Shown here: positions 52,800 through 62,300 of the stretch, one piece after another | Position numbering within the stretch: the stretch's first letter is position 1 | How the letters are laid out: each line of letters starts with the position of its first letter | From: Vulcanimicrobiota bacterium | GTDB taxonomy: Bacteria > Vulcanimicrobiota > Vulcanimicrobiia > Eremiobacterales > Eremiobacteraceae | NCBI GenBank assembly: GCA_013290125.1 | Contig: JABCYQ010000016.1 | Location: forward strand, 1-62,690 | Length of the DNA: 62,690 nucleotides | Direction of reading: 5' to 3' | The notes under the pieces: generated by a model | Told to the model about the DNA's origin: nothing | What the model saw: the letters and a program-made list of their open reading frames with translations, nothing else | The model's database searches: none | Translations under genes and position numbers: made by a program

Positions 52800-53216
52800 T
52801 CACAACGTCGAAAATGAACCGGCGTTCGACGGGCCGCAGACGTTCGGCAGCAAGACCGTGTATGTCGTCGTCGGCGCATACGTTGGAATCGCCGAAACAA
52901 ATACTTGATCTCCGGGCGGCGGAGAGGCGGTGCCCGGCGGCATTGGTCCTGGCGATGGTGTTGAATACGGACCACCGAGGATAGGCGCGCTGCCGTGCGA
53001 GTTGAGACGTGGCTTTCCAAACGCTGTATCCGGATTGCGTGGATAACCAAAGAACAACGTGAGGTGACCGTCAGCAATGCCTGTTGCACCGGGTTGCGGG
53101 TACAAAAGCGTAGGTGGCCTAACGCCCGCGCAGCCACCGGCAGGTGACGTTCCCTTGCAAGAACCCAGGAAGACTGCGAACGCGCAGATCACGAACGCCA
53201 TGAGTACATTCCGCAT
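52800..53216 (-). CDS. Small lipoprotein
   Basis: The 138-residue protein has a lipoprotein signal (LMAFVICAFAVFLGSC, lipobox LGSC), then CAGVRPPTLLYPQPGATGIADG. A beta-sandwich-like stretch with a Pro-rich middle and VFVSAIPTYAPTTTYTVLLPNVCGPS ends it. The pattern suggests one Ig-like domain with a disulfide. No function is known. It stands between the CadC-like gene (convergent) and the dehydrogenase operon (divergent). Confidence 0.72.
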   Translation of the reverse strand: MRNVLMAFVICAFAVFLGSCKGTSPAGGCAGVRPPTLLYPQPGATGIADGHLTLFFGYPRNPDTAFGKPRLNSHGSAPILGGPYSTPSPGPMPPGTASPPPGDQVFVSAIPTYAPTTTYTVLLPNVCGPSNAGSFSTL

Positions 53217-53292
53217 GAGGGCGACGTTTGTAGGCGAAACGCCACAATCCTAGACAGGGCGGGTTCTGACGTACCCGCAAACTAGTGCCAAC

Positions 53293-54351
53293 ATGATGAC
53301 GTACGCCACGCTCGACGGGCCGCGCGCGATCGGCTGGCGAGAGAAACCGCTTCCGACGCCTGGTCGAGGCGAAGTGCTCGTGAAGATCCGCGCGGCGTTG
53401 ACGTGCGGCACGGATCTCAAAACCTATCGACGCGGACATCCGAAGTTGCAGTTCGGCCCGTTCGGCCACGAAGCTTCGGGTGACGTGATCGCTACAGGCG
53501 AGGGCGTGACTGCGTTCTCTCCGGGCGATCCAGTGATGTGGGTGCAGACCGCACCGTGCGGCGCATGCGACGCGTGCCGCGCCGACAACGAAAATCTCTG
53601 CGAGAAGCTTTTCGACGAGATCGCGCTCGGCGCGTATGGAACGCATCTGCTCCTCCCCGCTAAAGTCGTGCGGCACAATCTTTACCGAAAACCAGAGCAC
53701 CTTACGTATATGGAAGCCGCGTTCTTGGAACCGCTTGCCTGCGTCGTGCACGGCTGGTCGGTGCTCAGACGCGCAAACGCCCGCGAGCCGCTTCCCCCAA
53801 ACGTCGCGATCATCGGTGCTGGCACGATCGGCTTGCTGCATTTGCTGAACGCTGTGCAAGCCGGCGTGCATGCGACGGTCATAGCGCGCGGCGCAGACCG
53901 CCTCGATCTCGCGATGCGGCTTGGCGCGGACGAGGTGCTCGACGCCGCAAATGTCGAGGATGATCCGGCAGCGCGCGAAAGCAGCGCCGCACGATTCGCC
54001 GCGGTGATAGAATGCGGTGGAACGGCCGAGAGTTGGAACACGGCGGTGCGCCTCGTCGCGCCGGGCGGCCGCGTGCTGCTGTTCGGCGGACTGCCGGCCG
54101 GCGAACGCGTCGCTTTAGACGCGGGCCGCATCCACTATGACGAACTGACCCTCCTCGGCACGTTCCATTTCTCGCCGAACGATGTGCGCGAAGCGCGCGA
54201 TCTGCTCGCGGGCGGCGCGGCCAACGTGAAGCCGCTCGTAAGCGGTATCGAGCCGCTTCGGGCGCTTCCAAACGTGTTCGAGCGGCTCGATAAGCGCGAT
54301 GGCTTCAAGTATGCTTTAGTCCCAGAGCCCGCGCTCGTCGGGTGGATTTGA
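53293..54351 (+). CDS. Zinc-dependent medium-chain alcohol dehydrogenase (MDR), first of a three-gene operon
   Basis: The 352-residue enzyme has a catalytic zinc site C38 (LTCGTD), H59 and E60 (GHEA). The structural zinc Cys are C89, C92, C95 and C103 (CGACDACRADNENLC), and the Rossmann motif is IIGAGTIG near 174-181. It belongs to the sorbitol/threonine-dehydrogenase-like branch. The substrate is unknown. The next gene follows 32 nt later on the same strand. Two Met codons open the frame (53293 and 53296). Confidence 0.92.
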   Translation: MMTYATLDGPRAIGWREKPLPTPGRGEVLVKIRAALTCGTDLKTYRRGHPKLQFGPFGHEASGDVIATGEGVTAFSPGDPVMWVQTAPCGACDACRADNENLCEKLFDEIALGAYGTHLLLPAKVVRHNLYRKPEHLTYMEAAFLEPLACVVHGWSVLRRANAREPLPPNVAIIGAGTIGLLHLLNAVQAGVHATVIARGADRLDLAMRLGADEVLDAANVEDDPAARESSAARFAAVIECGGTAESWNTAVRLVAPGGRVLLFGGLPAGERVALDAGRIHYDELTLLGTFHFSPNDVREARDLLAGGAANVKPLVSGIEPLRALPNVFERLDKRDGFKYALVPEPALVGWI

Positions 54352-54383
54352 GGCGCGCGAGCGCGAAACGCCGAGATTCCGAT

Positions 54384-55448
54384 ATGCCGACGACGACAAC
54401 GCGCGCAGCCGTCTACGACCGCGATGGCAGCATAACATTGAAAGATCTCGTGCTCGACGCGCCCGCCAAGGGCGAACTCGTCGTGCGCATCACCGCGTGC
54501 GGCATCTGCCCGGGCGAAGTGCTCGCGTGGTACGTCGCGCGCAAGGCGCCGTTCGTGCTCGGCCACGAGCCGGTCGGCGTCATCGAACACTGCGGCGAAG
54601 GCGCCGCGCCTGGATCAAACGGTGCCAAGCCATTCGCGGTCGGTGAGCGCGTCTTCGTCCACCATCATGCGCCGTGCATGACGTGCAGAGCATGTCTGCG
54701 CGGCGATCACGTCCAGTGCGCGACGTGGCGTTCAACGCACCTCGTGCCGGGCGGCATGTCTACCTTTGCAGTCGTGCCTGAAGCCAACGTGCGCGCAGAC
54801 GTGCTGCGCCTGCCCGACTCGCTCGGCGACGACGTCGCCACGTTGATCGAACCGCTCGCGACGGTCGTCAAATCGGTGCGTCGCTCGCGCATGCGCGCGG
54901 GAGATCGCGTGCTTATCATCGGCCTCGGCGTCATGGGTCTGCTGCACGTCGCGTTGGCGCGCAAGCGCGGCGCGGGCTCGTTGCTCGCGGCGGATCGCGT
55001 GCCGGAGCGCCTGGCGTGTGCGCTGCGCATGGGCGCAGATCGTGCGCTCGACGTCTCCAATGGAAAAATAGAAGAGCTCGTCGCCGCCGAGACGGGCGGC
55101 GCCGGCGCTGACGTCGTCATCGTCGGCCCAGGATCGACGTCGGCCATGGATGACGCGCTGCGATGCGTGGCGCGTGGCGGCACGATCGTGCTCTTCAGCC
55201 CGCTGCCGGAACACGAGCGATGGCCGCTGCCGGTGCACGACGTCTACTTCAAAGACGTCACGATCACGGCAAGTTACTCTGCCGGCCCGGACGACACGCG
55301 CGAGGCGCTGGAGCTCTTGAACGGCGGAATCGACGTCGCGCCGCTCTTCACCCATCGGTTTCCGTTGGACGGCGTCGTCGATGCATACCGGCTGGTCGCC
55401 GAAGCGCGCGCGGCGCTCAAAGTCGTCGTGTATCCAGGTGCGCGATGA
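54384..55448 (+). CDS. Zinc-dependent medium-chain alcohol dehydrogenase (MDR), second of the operon
   Basis: The 354-residue enzyme has catalytic zinc ligands C39 (ACGICPGE), H61 and E62 (GHEP). Structural zinc Cys are C98, C101, C104 and C112 (CMTCRACLRGDHVQC), and the Rossmann motif is IIGLGVMGL. It is clearly distinct from the first enzyme (an extra loop at 71-85 and a different cofactor pocket), so the pair probably runs two steps or two substrates in one pathway. ATG 54384 starts at the family N-terminus; the longer frame from 54342 overlaps the upstream stop. Its stop overlaps the cupin start (ATGA). Confidence 0.92.
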   Translation: MPTTTTRAAVYDRDGSITLKDLVLDAPAKGELVVRITACGICPGEVLAWYVARKAPFVLGHEPVGVIEHCGEGAAPGSNGAKPFAVGERVFVHHHAPCMTCRACLRGDHVQCATWRSTHLVPGGMSTFAVVPEANVRADVLRLPDSLGDDVATLIEPLATVVKSVRRSRMRAGDRVLIIGLGVMGLLHVALARKRGAGSLLAADRVPERLACALRMGADRALDVSNGKIEELVAAETGGAGADVVIVGPGSTSAMDDALRCVARGGTIVLFSPLPEHERWPLPVHDVYFKDVTITASYSAGPDDTREALELLNGGIDVAPLFTHRFPLDGVVDAYRLVAEARAALKVVVYPGAR

Positions 55449-55903
55449 AGCACGAGTTCGACCCGGCTTCGTTCTCCTGGCGCGGCGTCGAGACCGAAGG
55501 CTACCGCGCTGGGCGCGAAGATCTGCCGGACCAAGGCTACCGCGGCGTCACACGCTACACGATCACGTCGCGCGACAACACCCCCTGCAATTTTGAGGTC
55601 CGTTATTTTGAGATCGAGCCCGGCGGCTACACGCGCCTTGAACGGCACACGCACGTGCACTCGGTGACGGTGTTGCGGGGCTCGGGCTACGCGGTCGTGG
55701 GCACGGAAATCCACGGACTCGGATCGCACGACCATGTTTACGTTCCGCCTCAGACGCTGCACCAGTTTGTCAATGACGGAAGTGTGCCATTAGGGTTCTT
55801 GTGCGTCGTGGACGGCGAGCGCGATCGGCCGGTTCAGCCGAACTCGGGTGATCTAGAGCTATTGAATAGTAATGATGCGACCCGCGGGCGATATAGGCTC
55901 TAG
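55445..55903 (+). CDS. Cupin-domain protein, third of the dehydrogenase operon
   Basis: The 152-residue protein has a single cupin barrel with metal ligands H68, H70 and H72 (ERHTHVHS) and H106 (LHQF). The cupin motif 1 is G-YTRLERHTHVHSVTVLRGSG and motif 2 is DHVYVPPQTLHQFVN. It may be a sugar-type isomerase/epimerase or a dioxygenase; which one cannot be read. It starts inside the stop of the second dehydrogenase (ATGA), so it is co-translated. The operon as a whole looks like sugar-alcohol or small-acid catabolism. Confidence 0.87.
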   Translation: MKHEFDPASFSWRGVETEGYRAGREDLPDQGYRGVTRYTITSRDNTPCNFEVRYFEIEPGGYTRLERHTHVHSVTVLRGSGYAVVGTEIHGLGSHDHVYVPPQTLHQFVNDGSVPLGFLCVVDGERDRPVQPNSGDLELLNSNDATRGRYRL

Positions 55904-55955
55904 CAATCAGCAGGCCCGACACAAGCTCCCAATAAATTAGTTGACGGTCATTTTT

Positions 55956-55983
55956 CTGAAGGGGCCGACTTTATGTCGGCCCG
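55956..55983. repeat. Palindrome of the GGGCCGAC family in the leader of the metalloprotease gene
   Basis: CTGAAGGGGCCGACTTTATGTCGGCCCG ends 20 nt before ATG 56004, only 7 nt before the GGAG ribosome binding site. It can either terminate upstream transcription or fold in the mRNA leader. Confidence 0.7.
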
Positions 55984-56003
55984 CCAAAACGGAGCTTAAA
56001 TCG

Positions 56004-58631
56004 ATGACGCGCGCTTTTGCATGCATTGCCTCGCTTTTAACGTTGATCGTCGCGTTCTCTGCGCCCGGACCGGCCCGAGCGGCCGGATCCGCAAATCCTA
56101 ATCCGGCAGCGTCGCCGAGCGACTATCAACAGTTCGTCGCCGGCCTCACGCCGCAAAGCGGCCTCTTCACGCTCTGGCGCAAGGACGGCAAAGTCTACTT
56201 CGAACTGACCAAAGATCAGCTCGATACCGACTTCATCGAAACGTCAACGCCGGAAACCGGGATGGGCGGCCTCGGCGTCGCACCGGGCAATCCGTACTTC
56301 CAACTCGCGCGCATCATGCGCTTCTCGCGTCAAGACAACAATGTTGTCATCACGTTCCCGAACACATCATTCGTCGCACCCGACGGCTCGCCGTCTGCGC
56401 TCGCGATCTCGCAGAACTTCCCGCCGTCCGTGCTGGCGGTCGAACCGCTCGCGGCGACGGACCCTGCGACCGGTAGCGTCGTCATCGACGCGTCGCCGTT
56501 CCTCGGCGATGTTTCGGACATCCAAGACGGGATCCGCGGCATCAGCACGGACCCACAGAGCCAGTATCATCTCGATCGCGGCAAGTCGCTCTTCGGCGTC
56601 TCAAAGGCCTTCACCGATAACGTGATCCTCGAAGCCGTCCAGACGTGGACGACCGACTTGCCGGACCCGTCGGTGGACAATCTCATCGACCCGCGCAATT
56701 TCCAGTTGAAGATGAAGTATAACATCGCAAGGGCGCCGGCCTCAGGATCGTACATGCCGCGGATCGCGGACGACCGCGTGGGCTACTATCCGAACATACT
56801 CTTGAACTATGAGGCGAACTTGACGCGCGAGCGCCAATTGCGCTACATCGTGCGTTGGGATGTGCGGCCATCAGATCCGAGCAAGGGGTTGTCGCCTGCG
56901 ATCCATCCGATGGTCTACTACTTGTCGGACACGATCCCGTTCGAGTACCGCCAACCCATCAAGGACGCGCTGCTTACCTGGAACAAAGCGTTCGAGAAGG
57001 TCGGAATCAGCGGAGCGGTCGAGGTCCGCAACCAGCCGTCGGATCCGTCCTGGGATCCCGACGACATCAACGTGAACGTCGTCCACTGGCTCACGCAAGC
57101 GTATAACGGCGGCTACGCACAGGCGGGCACCGTCTGGGATCCTCGCACGGGCCAGATCCTGAAGACATCGATAGTGATCGACGCCGACCTCGTGCACTTC
57201 TCGGGGCTGACGATCCAGGACTACATAGCTCCGACGATCGATTCGCGCACGCAAGACGCGCCATTCAGCGATGAAAACCGCTACGGCCTCGAAGCTCGGG
57301 CATCGGCAGCGTTTGGCATGTACGCCCTCGCGGCGATGGGGACGCCGCTCTCGCAGTCGCAGATGCTGACGTATGCGCAGAACTATCTCAAAGCGATCGT
57401 GCTGCACGAGTCCGGCCACGAATGGGGATTGCAGCACAATTTCGTCGCGTCAGAGGCATATTCCGCAGAGCAGCTGCAGAGCAGAGCGTTCACGTCGCGC
57501 TTCGGCATCGTGAACTCGGTCATGGAATATACGCCCGTCAACTTATGGCCGCGCGGCGAGTCGCAGGGCATGCTCTTCCAGACCTTGCTCGGTCCATACG
57601 ATTACTACGTGATCCACTGGGGCTACGCTCGCATCCCGGGCGCGGCTACGCCGCAAGCTGAAGTGCCCACGCTTTCGCAGTGGGCGCAAGTGTGGCAGCA
57701 GCCCAAGTATCGCTTCGCGATGGATGAAGACGTCCAGTGGGGCAACGGCCACGCCATCGATCCGCGAGTCAACCAGTTCGATCTTTCCAACGACAACATC
57801 GGCTGGTGCGGCGCGCAGCTTTCCATTGCCGACGATCTGATCGGCAAGATCTCCTCGCGCTTCACGTCGCCCGGCAGCACGCACGACGCGCAGCAGCAAG
57901 CGTTCGGCGCCGCGTGGCGCGTCATCTCGCGCTGCGTTTCGTTCGCGAACCACTACGTCGCCGGCGAATACATATCGCGAGCGCATGTGGGCGACCCGGG
58001 CGCCCCGCTGCCGCTGACGGCGGTCTCGCGGTCGGATGCGCGACGAGCGTTTGACTTGCTCGATCGCCGGCTGCTCGGGGCCAGCGCATTCTCGTACCCA
58101 GCGCAGACGCTGCGGCAGATGGTCTACACGGAATGGGTGACGGACTTCCCGCAGCCGCAGTGGGCCTACAATCCGCCGCTGCGCCACGACGTGCCGGTCG
58201 CGACCATCGCGGAATCGCTGCAAGCCGCAACGCTTTCGCGCCTTTTTCAGCCGACGATGCTGCAACGTCTCGACGATCTCTCGCTGAAATATGCAGCGGG
58301 ATCCACGATGAGTCTGGCCGATCTTTTCGCGTGGACGCAGTCGTCGGTATTCGGCGACCTGCGTTCCGGTGGAGCGCCGAGCGAGATCCACCGCAGCGTC
58401 CAGCAATGGTATGCACATCTACTCGCGGGGCTTGTGCTCTCGCCCGCTGCCGGAACGCCTTACGATGCGCAGTCGCTTGCGCGCGCCGAACTCGTGGATC
58501 TGCAGTCCGAGTTGAACGCTGCGCGGACCCGCGGCGGAAACGACGCGCTGACTGCGGCGCACTTGGCTAACCTGCAAGTGCTCGTCGACCGGACGCTCAA
58601 CGCACAGATCACGATGCCTGCCCCCGGCTAG
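56004..58631 (+). CDS. Large secreted zinc metalloprotease (DUF5117/DUF5118 family, metzincin-like)
   Basis: The 875-residue protein has a signal peptide (about 1-26, ending PARAAG). N-terminal DUF5118/DUF5117 text follows (GLFTLWRKDGKVYFELTKDQLDTDFI...). The zinc-binding sequence is HESGHEWGLQH with ligands H468, H472 and H478 and catalytic E469, and a Met-turn-like SVMEY lies at about 517. It then runs on for over 300 residues without a second known domain. Members are exported peptidases of soil and marine bacteria. With the two sedolisins it makes a strong extracellular protein-degrading set. GGAG 9 nt upstream supports ATG 56004. Confidence 0.9.
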   Translation: MTRAFACIASLLTLIVAFSAPGPARAAGSANPNPAASPSDYQQFVAGLTPQSGLFTLWRKDGKVYFELTKDQLDTDFIETSTPETGMGGLGVAPGNPYFQLARIMRFSRQDNNVVITFPNTSFVAPDGSPSALAISQNFPPSVLAVEPLAATDPATGSVVIDASPFLGDVSDIQDGIRGISTDPQSQYHLDRGKSLFGVSKAFTDNVILEAVQTWTTDLPDPSVDNLIDPRNFQLKMKYNIARAPASGSYMPRIADDRVGYYPNILLNYEANLTRERQLRYIVRWDVRPSDPSKGLSPAIHPMVYYLSDTIPFEYRQPIKDALLTWNKAFEKVGISGAVEVRNQPSDPSWDPDDINVNVVHWLTQAYNGGYAQAGTVWDPRTGQILKTSIVIDADLVHFSGLTIQDYIAPTIDSRTQDAPFSDENRYGLEARASAAFGMYALAAMGTPLSQSQMLTYAQNYLKAIVLHESGHEWGLQHNFVASEAYSAEQLQSRAFTSRFGIVNSVMEYTPVNLWPRGESQGMLFQTLLGPYDYYVIHWGYARIPGAATPQAEVPTLSQWAQVWQQPKYRFAMDEDVQWGNGHAIDPRVNQFDLSNDNIGWCGAQLSIADDLIGKISSRFTSPGSTHDAQQQAFGAAWRVISRCVSFANHYVAGEYISRAHVGDPGAPLPLTAVSRSDARRAFDLLDRRLLGASAFSYPAQTLRQMVYTEWVTDFPQPQWAYNPPLRHDVPVATIAESLQAATLSRLFQPTMLQRLDDLSLKYAAGSTMSLADLFAWTQSSVFGDLRSGGAPSEIHRSVQQWYAHLLAGLVLSPAAGTPYDAQSLARAELVDLQSELNAARTRGGNDALTAAHLANLQVLVDRTLNAQITMPAPG

Positions 58632-59161
58632 TCGCCGGCGGGCAGCAGCCGGCGCGCGTCGTCGGGGTAGTCGCCGTGTGGATGCTTCTCGATCCACGCC
58701 TTCGCTCTGCTCGCGAGGTGCTCGAAATTCTCGAAGATGTGAGGTCGATTCGTTCTGGCGATCGCGATTGATTCTCTCAACAATTCCCAGTACAGATTGA
58801 CGTTAAACCAATCGGTTTGCAGGTATGTATCTTCATCGATGAGGCCGCTGCGCACGAACGACCCGACGTGATTGTAGATATCGCAGAGGTAAAATTCAGG
58901 ATGCTTGCGACGATCGACCGGAATCTCGAGTAAGGAAGCTCGGAACTCTTCGTCTTTCATCCGCTCGGCGAGATCGTGGCGGACGAAGTTCACGAGCTCA
59001 CGCACGCTTGGGTCTTGGAGCATCGCGAACACGCTGAGAAGGCCGCTGAGCTGATTACTCGTTCGAAGATGGCGAAGCTGCACCAACGCGGCGATAGCGG
59101 ATGCCGCGATGACGACGAAAGTACCGACCGCAGCTGCGGTATTTAAGGCTTCGAGCGCCAC
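58628..59161 (-). CDS. Membrane-anchored protein of unknown function, paralogue of the 4760-5344 gene
   Basis: The 177-residue protein opens with one membrane helix (TAAAVGTFVVIAASAIAALVQLRH), almost identical to that of the 194-residue protein at 4760. A soluble helical domain follows (LLSVFAMLQDPSVRELVNFVRHDLAERMKDEEF..., IYNHVGSFVRSGLIDEDTY, HIFENFEHLASRAKAWIEKHP). The same three blocks occur in the other copy. There is no Uma2 gene next to this one. Its 3' end overlaps the metalloprotease stop by 4 bp. Confidence 0.7.
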   Translation of the reverse strand: MALEALNTAAAVGTFVVIAASAIAALVQLRHLRTSNQLSGLLSVFAMLQDPSVRELVNFVRHDLAERMKDEEFRASLLEIPVDRRKHPEFYLCDIYNHVGSFVRSGLIDEDTYLQTDWFNVNLYWELLRESIAIARTNRPHIFENFEHLASRAKAWIEKHPHGDYPDDARRLLPAGD

Positions 59162-59215
59162 GATGCGGCAGTTCTTGCCTTGCCTCGATTTGACCCGCAG
59201 GCTCAGAACGCCAAG

Positions 59216-59239
59216 GGGCCTTCGCTTACGCGAAGGCCC
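59216..59239 (-). terminator. Terminator-like hairpin downstream of the TonB receptor
   Basis: GGGCCTTCGC / GCGAAGGCCC with a 4-nt loop gives a 10-bp perfect stem between the TonB receptor stop (59303) and the start of the next minus-strand gene. There is no long U run after it, so it may be Rho-assisted. Confidence 0.6.
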
Positions 59240-59302
59240 GATTGACGCGGTTGGGCCGCTTTGTAACCTAGAGCATTTCGTGGTGCTCTAAGCCGGCGCT
59301 GA

Positions 59303-62300
59303 TCAGAGTTTGATCTTGACGCCGAAGAACGCGTTGAAGGGCAGGGCGTTCGATATCGGATTTTCTTGGTACGGGTACTGCACCATCGGCTGGAAGCTCG
59401 CACCCGGGTTGTAGAAGTTCGATCCGAACGGCAGCGGCGCGTTGTAACCCGGCAACGTGTAGCTGCATGCCTTGTTGTTGGCGAGGCGCGTCCATGGCTC
59501 CGATGTTCCGCCCGAGCAGCTGCTGACGAGGTTCACGAGGTTGAGCGTCAGCGCGACTCGCGGACTCACATCGTAACCGATCTGCATGTGCATCATGATC
59601 TCGTTCGGAGATTTGAATGCGCCGAGGTTGTCGAAGTTGCCCGTGAACGGATCGGGCACTGGTACTGACGTCGGGAGGCCGTTTGGATTATTGGCCGCTG
59701 CGCCGCATGTCAATGCGTCGAACGGATTTCCAGTGCCGCCGAACTTGTAGCGCGGGTCGCCGGCAACGCTTCCGCCGGTCAGCGCGGCGCAAGTCGCCGG
59801 GTTGACGCCGTAGCCCACCAGAGGAGCCCCGTACGGGACGCCTTCGAAGAATTGGAACTGCGGCGATATGGAGAGTTTGTTGACCTTGTAGTTCAGCACG
59901 AGCGTCGCCGTTACCGGTGTTTCGTACGAAGCGTTCGTGGATTCGATGCCGCCCGGGATCGTGTTGAACGGAGCGTACGATCCATTCAGATCGAAAAGCG
60001 GCCGAACCGGTGCGTTGTAGTACGGGTTAGCAATGCCGTTCGTCTCGGTCGCTACCGCATTGCCATTTCCGAACGTACCGCATAGCGCAGTCGGACTGTT
60101 CGAGGAGACCGCGTTCTTGCACGCCGCCGTGAACGAATTGTACTGTTGGATGGCAAGGTTCACCGTGCTGAGCACGCTGCCGCCATTTTGCAGCGGGCTG
60201 TACTTGATCAGGCTGTTCGTGAACGTCAGCGAGAACAAGCCGGACAACCCGTTGCGGTTGAAGTCGCCCTTCGTCAATTCGAACTCCACGCCGTCTGACG
60301 TCTGTCTGCCGGCATTGAGGCCCGAGACGAAGTTCGTCTTCTGATCCAAGAAGAAGTTCTGGATCTGATCTTTCGTCTGGCGCAAGAACGGCGTCACCTT
60401 GAAGCTCATGTCGCCGGACTGGTGCTCCCACGAAAGGTCGTAGTTGGCGGAGGTCGGGGGCCGGATCGCGTGGGTCGTGGTCGTGAAACCGGCCTTCCAG
60501 AAGTTGTTGGCATCGTACGAAGCAAGGTCTTGCTGCAGCAAGTTGTACTGCTGGAACGCGGTGTTGGGCGCCTGTGTGTACTTGCCGTAGCTGAAGCGCA
60601 GTACGTTGCTCGGGTTGAGCGTGTACGTGCCGCCGATACGCGGCTCGAACACGTTGAACTGCGTCGTGTCGTTGGGCAGGTTCGTTAGGTGCACCGGAAC
60701 CTGACCTGCCGGGCACGGCTGGTTGACGCCTTTAGCATCGTTCGGATTGGGTGACGGGGTGTTTCCGGCTCCCGGCAGGACGCACCAACCGGTGTTCAAC
60801 GAGTTGAACCAGAACGTGCGTGCAGATCCGCCGGTGTCCGAGAGCTTATAGCGGAAGCTATCCACGCGCACGCCGTAGTTGAACAGCAGTTGCCCTGTCG
60901 GCTTCCACTGATCTGTGATCGATCCAGAAATGAAGGTCGGATCGGCTTGGTTGCCGCCGCCGCGACGTCCGTTTTCCGCCACGAACCATTCGCATGATCC
61001 GGAGCCGCAGCTCGAGGGCAACGTCAGAGCGGCTTGGCTTATGCCTCCGAGCGTCACTGTGCCCGCGAACGGACTGTAGCAGTTGACCGGGGTTCCGACG
61101 GCGGGATCGGTCGGGTGGACCTGTGCCGTTACGTAGCAGGTTCCCGATGTCGGTGAGCTCGAGTTGACTGCCCACAGGAACGGCCGGTTGGCGCCGTTGA
61201 CCATGGTCGTGTCGTTGGCACGATAGTCGTGCGCGTAGCTGTCGCTGACTTCCACGTTGATCAGGTTCTTGTCGTTGATCTGGCTCGCGTACGATGCGCT
61301 GACGCCGTTGGTGGTCGTCTGCACATAGTAGTTCAACGGGAAGTAGCCGATGAAGTTGGTCCACGCCGTATTCGGGGCCGTCTGCGGCCACACTGAATAG
61401 TTTGAGAAGCCGTAGATGCGGAAATACGACGACGTGCCGATGTTCTTCTGGTACTGCAACTTGATGATCGAGTTAGGGTTGGCCGAGCCGTCGCGCTGGT
61501 TCACGGGAATCGCAGCTAGCGCGCCGCCGAACAAGGCTGACGGATGCGTGCTTGCTGGGTTGTAGGGGAAATAATACGGGGTGACCAGGCCCTGTAGCTG
61601 GCCGGCATTGACGCTTGAACCGAGTCCAACGCCAACTTTACCAAGATACTGGGCGCCGAAGCCGGGTCCGCTCAAGTAACCGAACGCCGGGCCGCCATTG
61701 AGGGTTTGCAGCGGGCCAGGCGTTGTGACACCCCAATCGGAGGCGGAACTGTAGTCCAAGTTGTGCAGATATGAATTGTCGTACAGCAACTGAATGTCGT
61801 CCTTGCCGGCGTCGTTGCGATGCGGCAAGCCGAAATGCAAGTTGACGACGTTTTCGTAGTCCCAGACATCTGAGGCATTTCCAAAGAGGTCCGGCGAGGC
61901 GAGCGCGTATCCGCCGGGTCCGATTTGGGTGGCGTAGCACGATGAGAGGTTCGGATTGCCACCGGCGGATTGCGAGGTACCTGCTGCAACCGGGCATCCT
62001 AGCCGAGCTGCAGGCGTGCCCCACAACTGCGTGATCCCCGCGCCGTTGCTCTGGTCGTACCAGCGGAACTGCTGGTGATATCCGCCGAGGCCGACGAAGT
62101 ACGTGAAGTTGCGATCCGGCGTGGCGCCGCCGACCTGGATGTTGGCTTTGTTGTACAGCGTGGGTGTGCCCACGCCGAAGTTCACCTCGCCGAAGCCCGG
62201 ATACGTGCCATTGCGGATGACCTGGTTGATGTAGCCGGCCAAGCCTTGCGACTCGGAGCTGGCGGGAGCGGCGCCGGTGTAGACCTGCAGCTCTTGCTGT

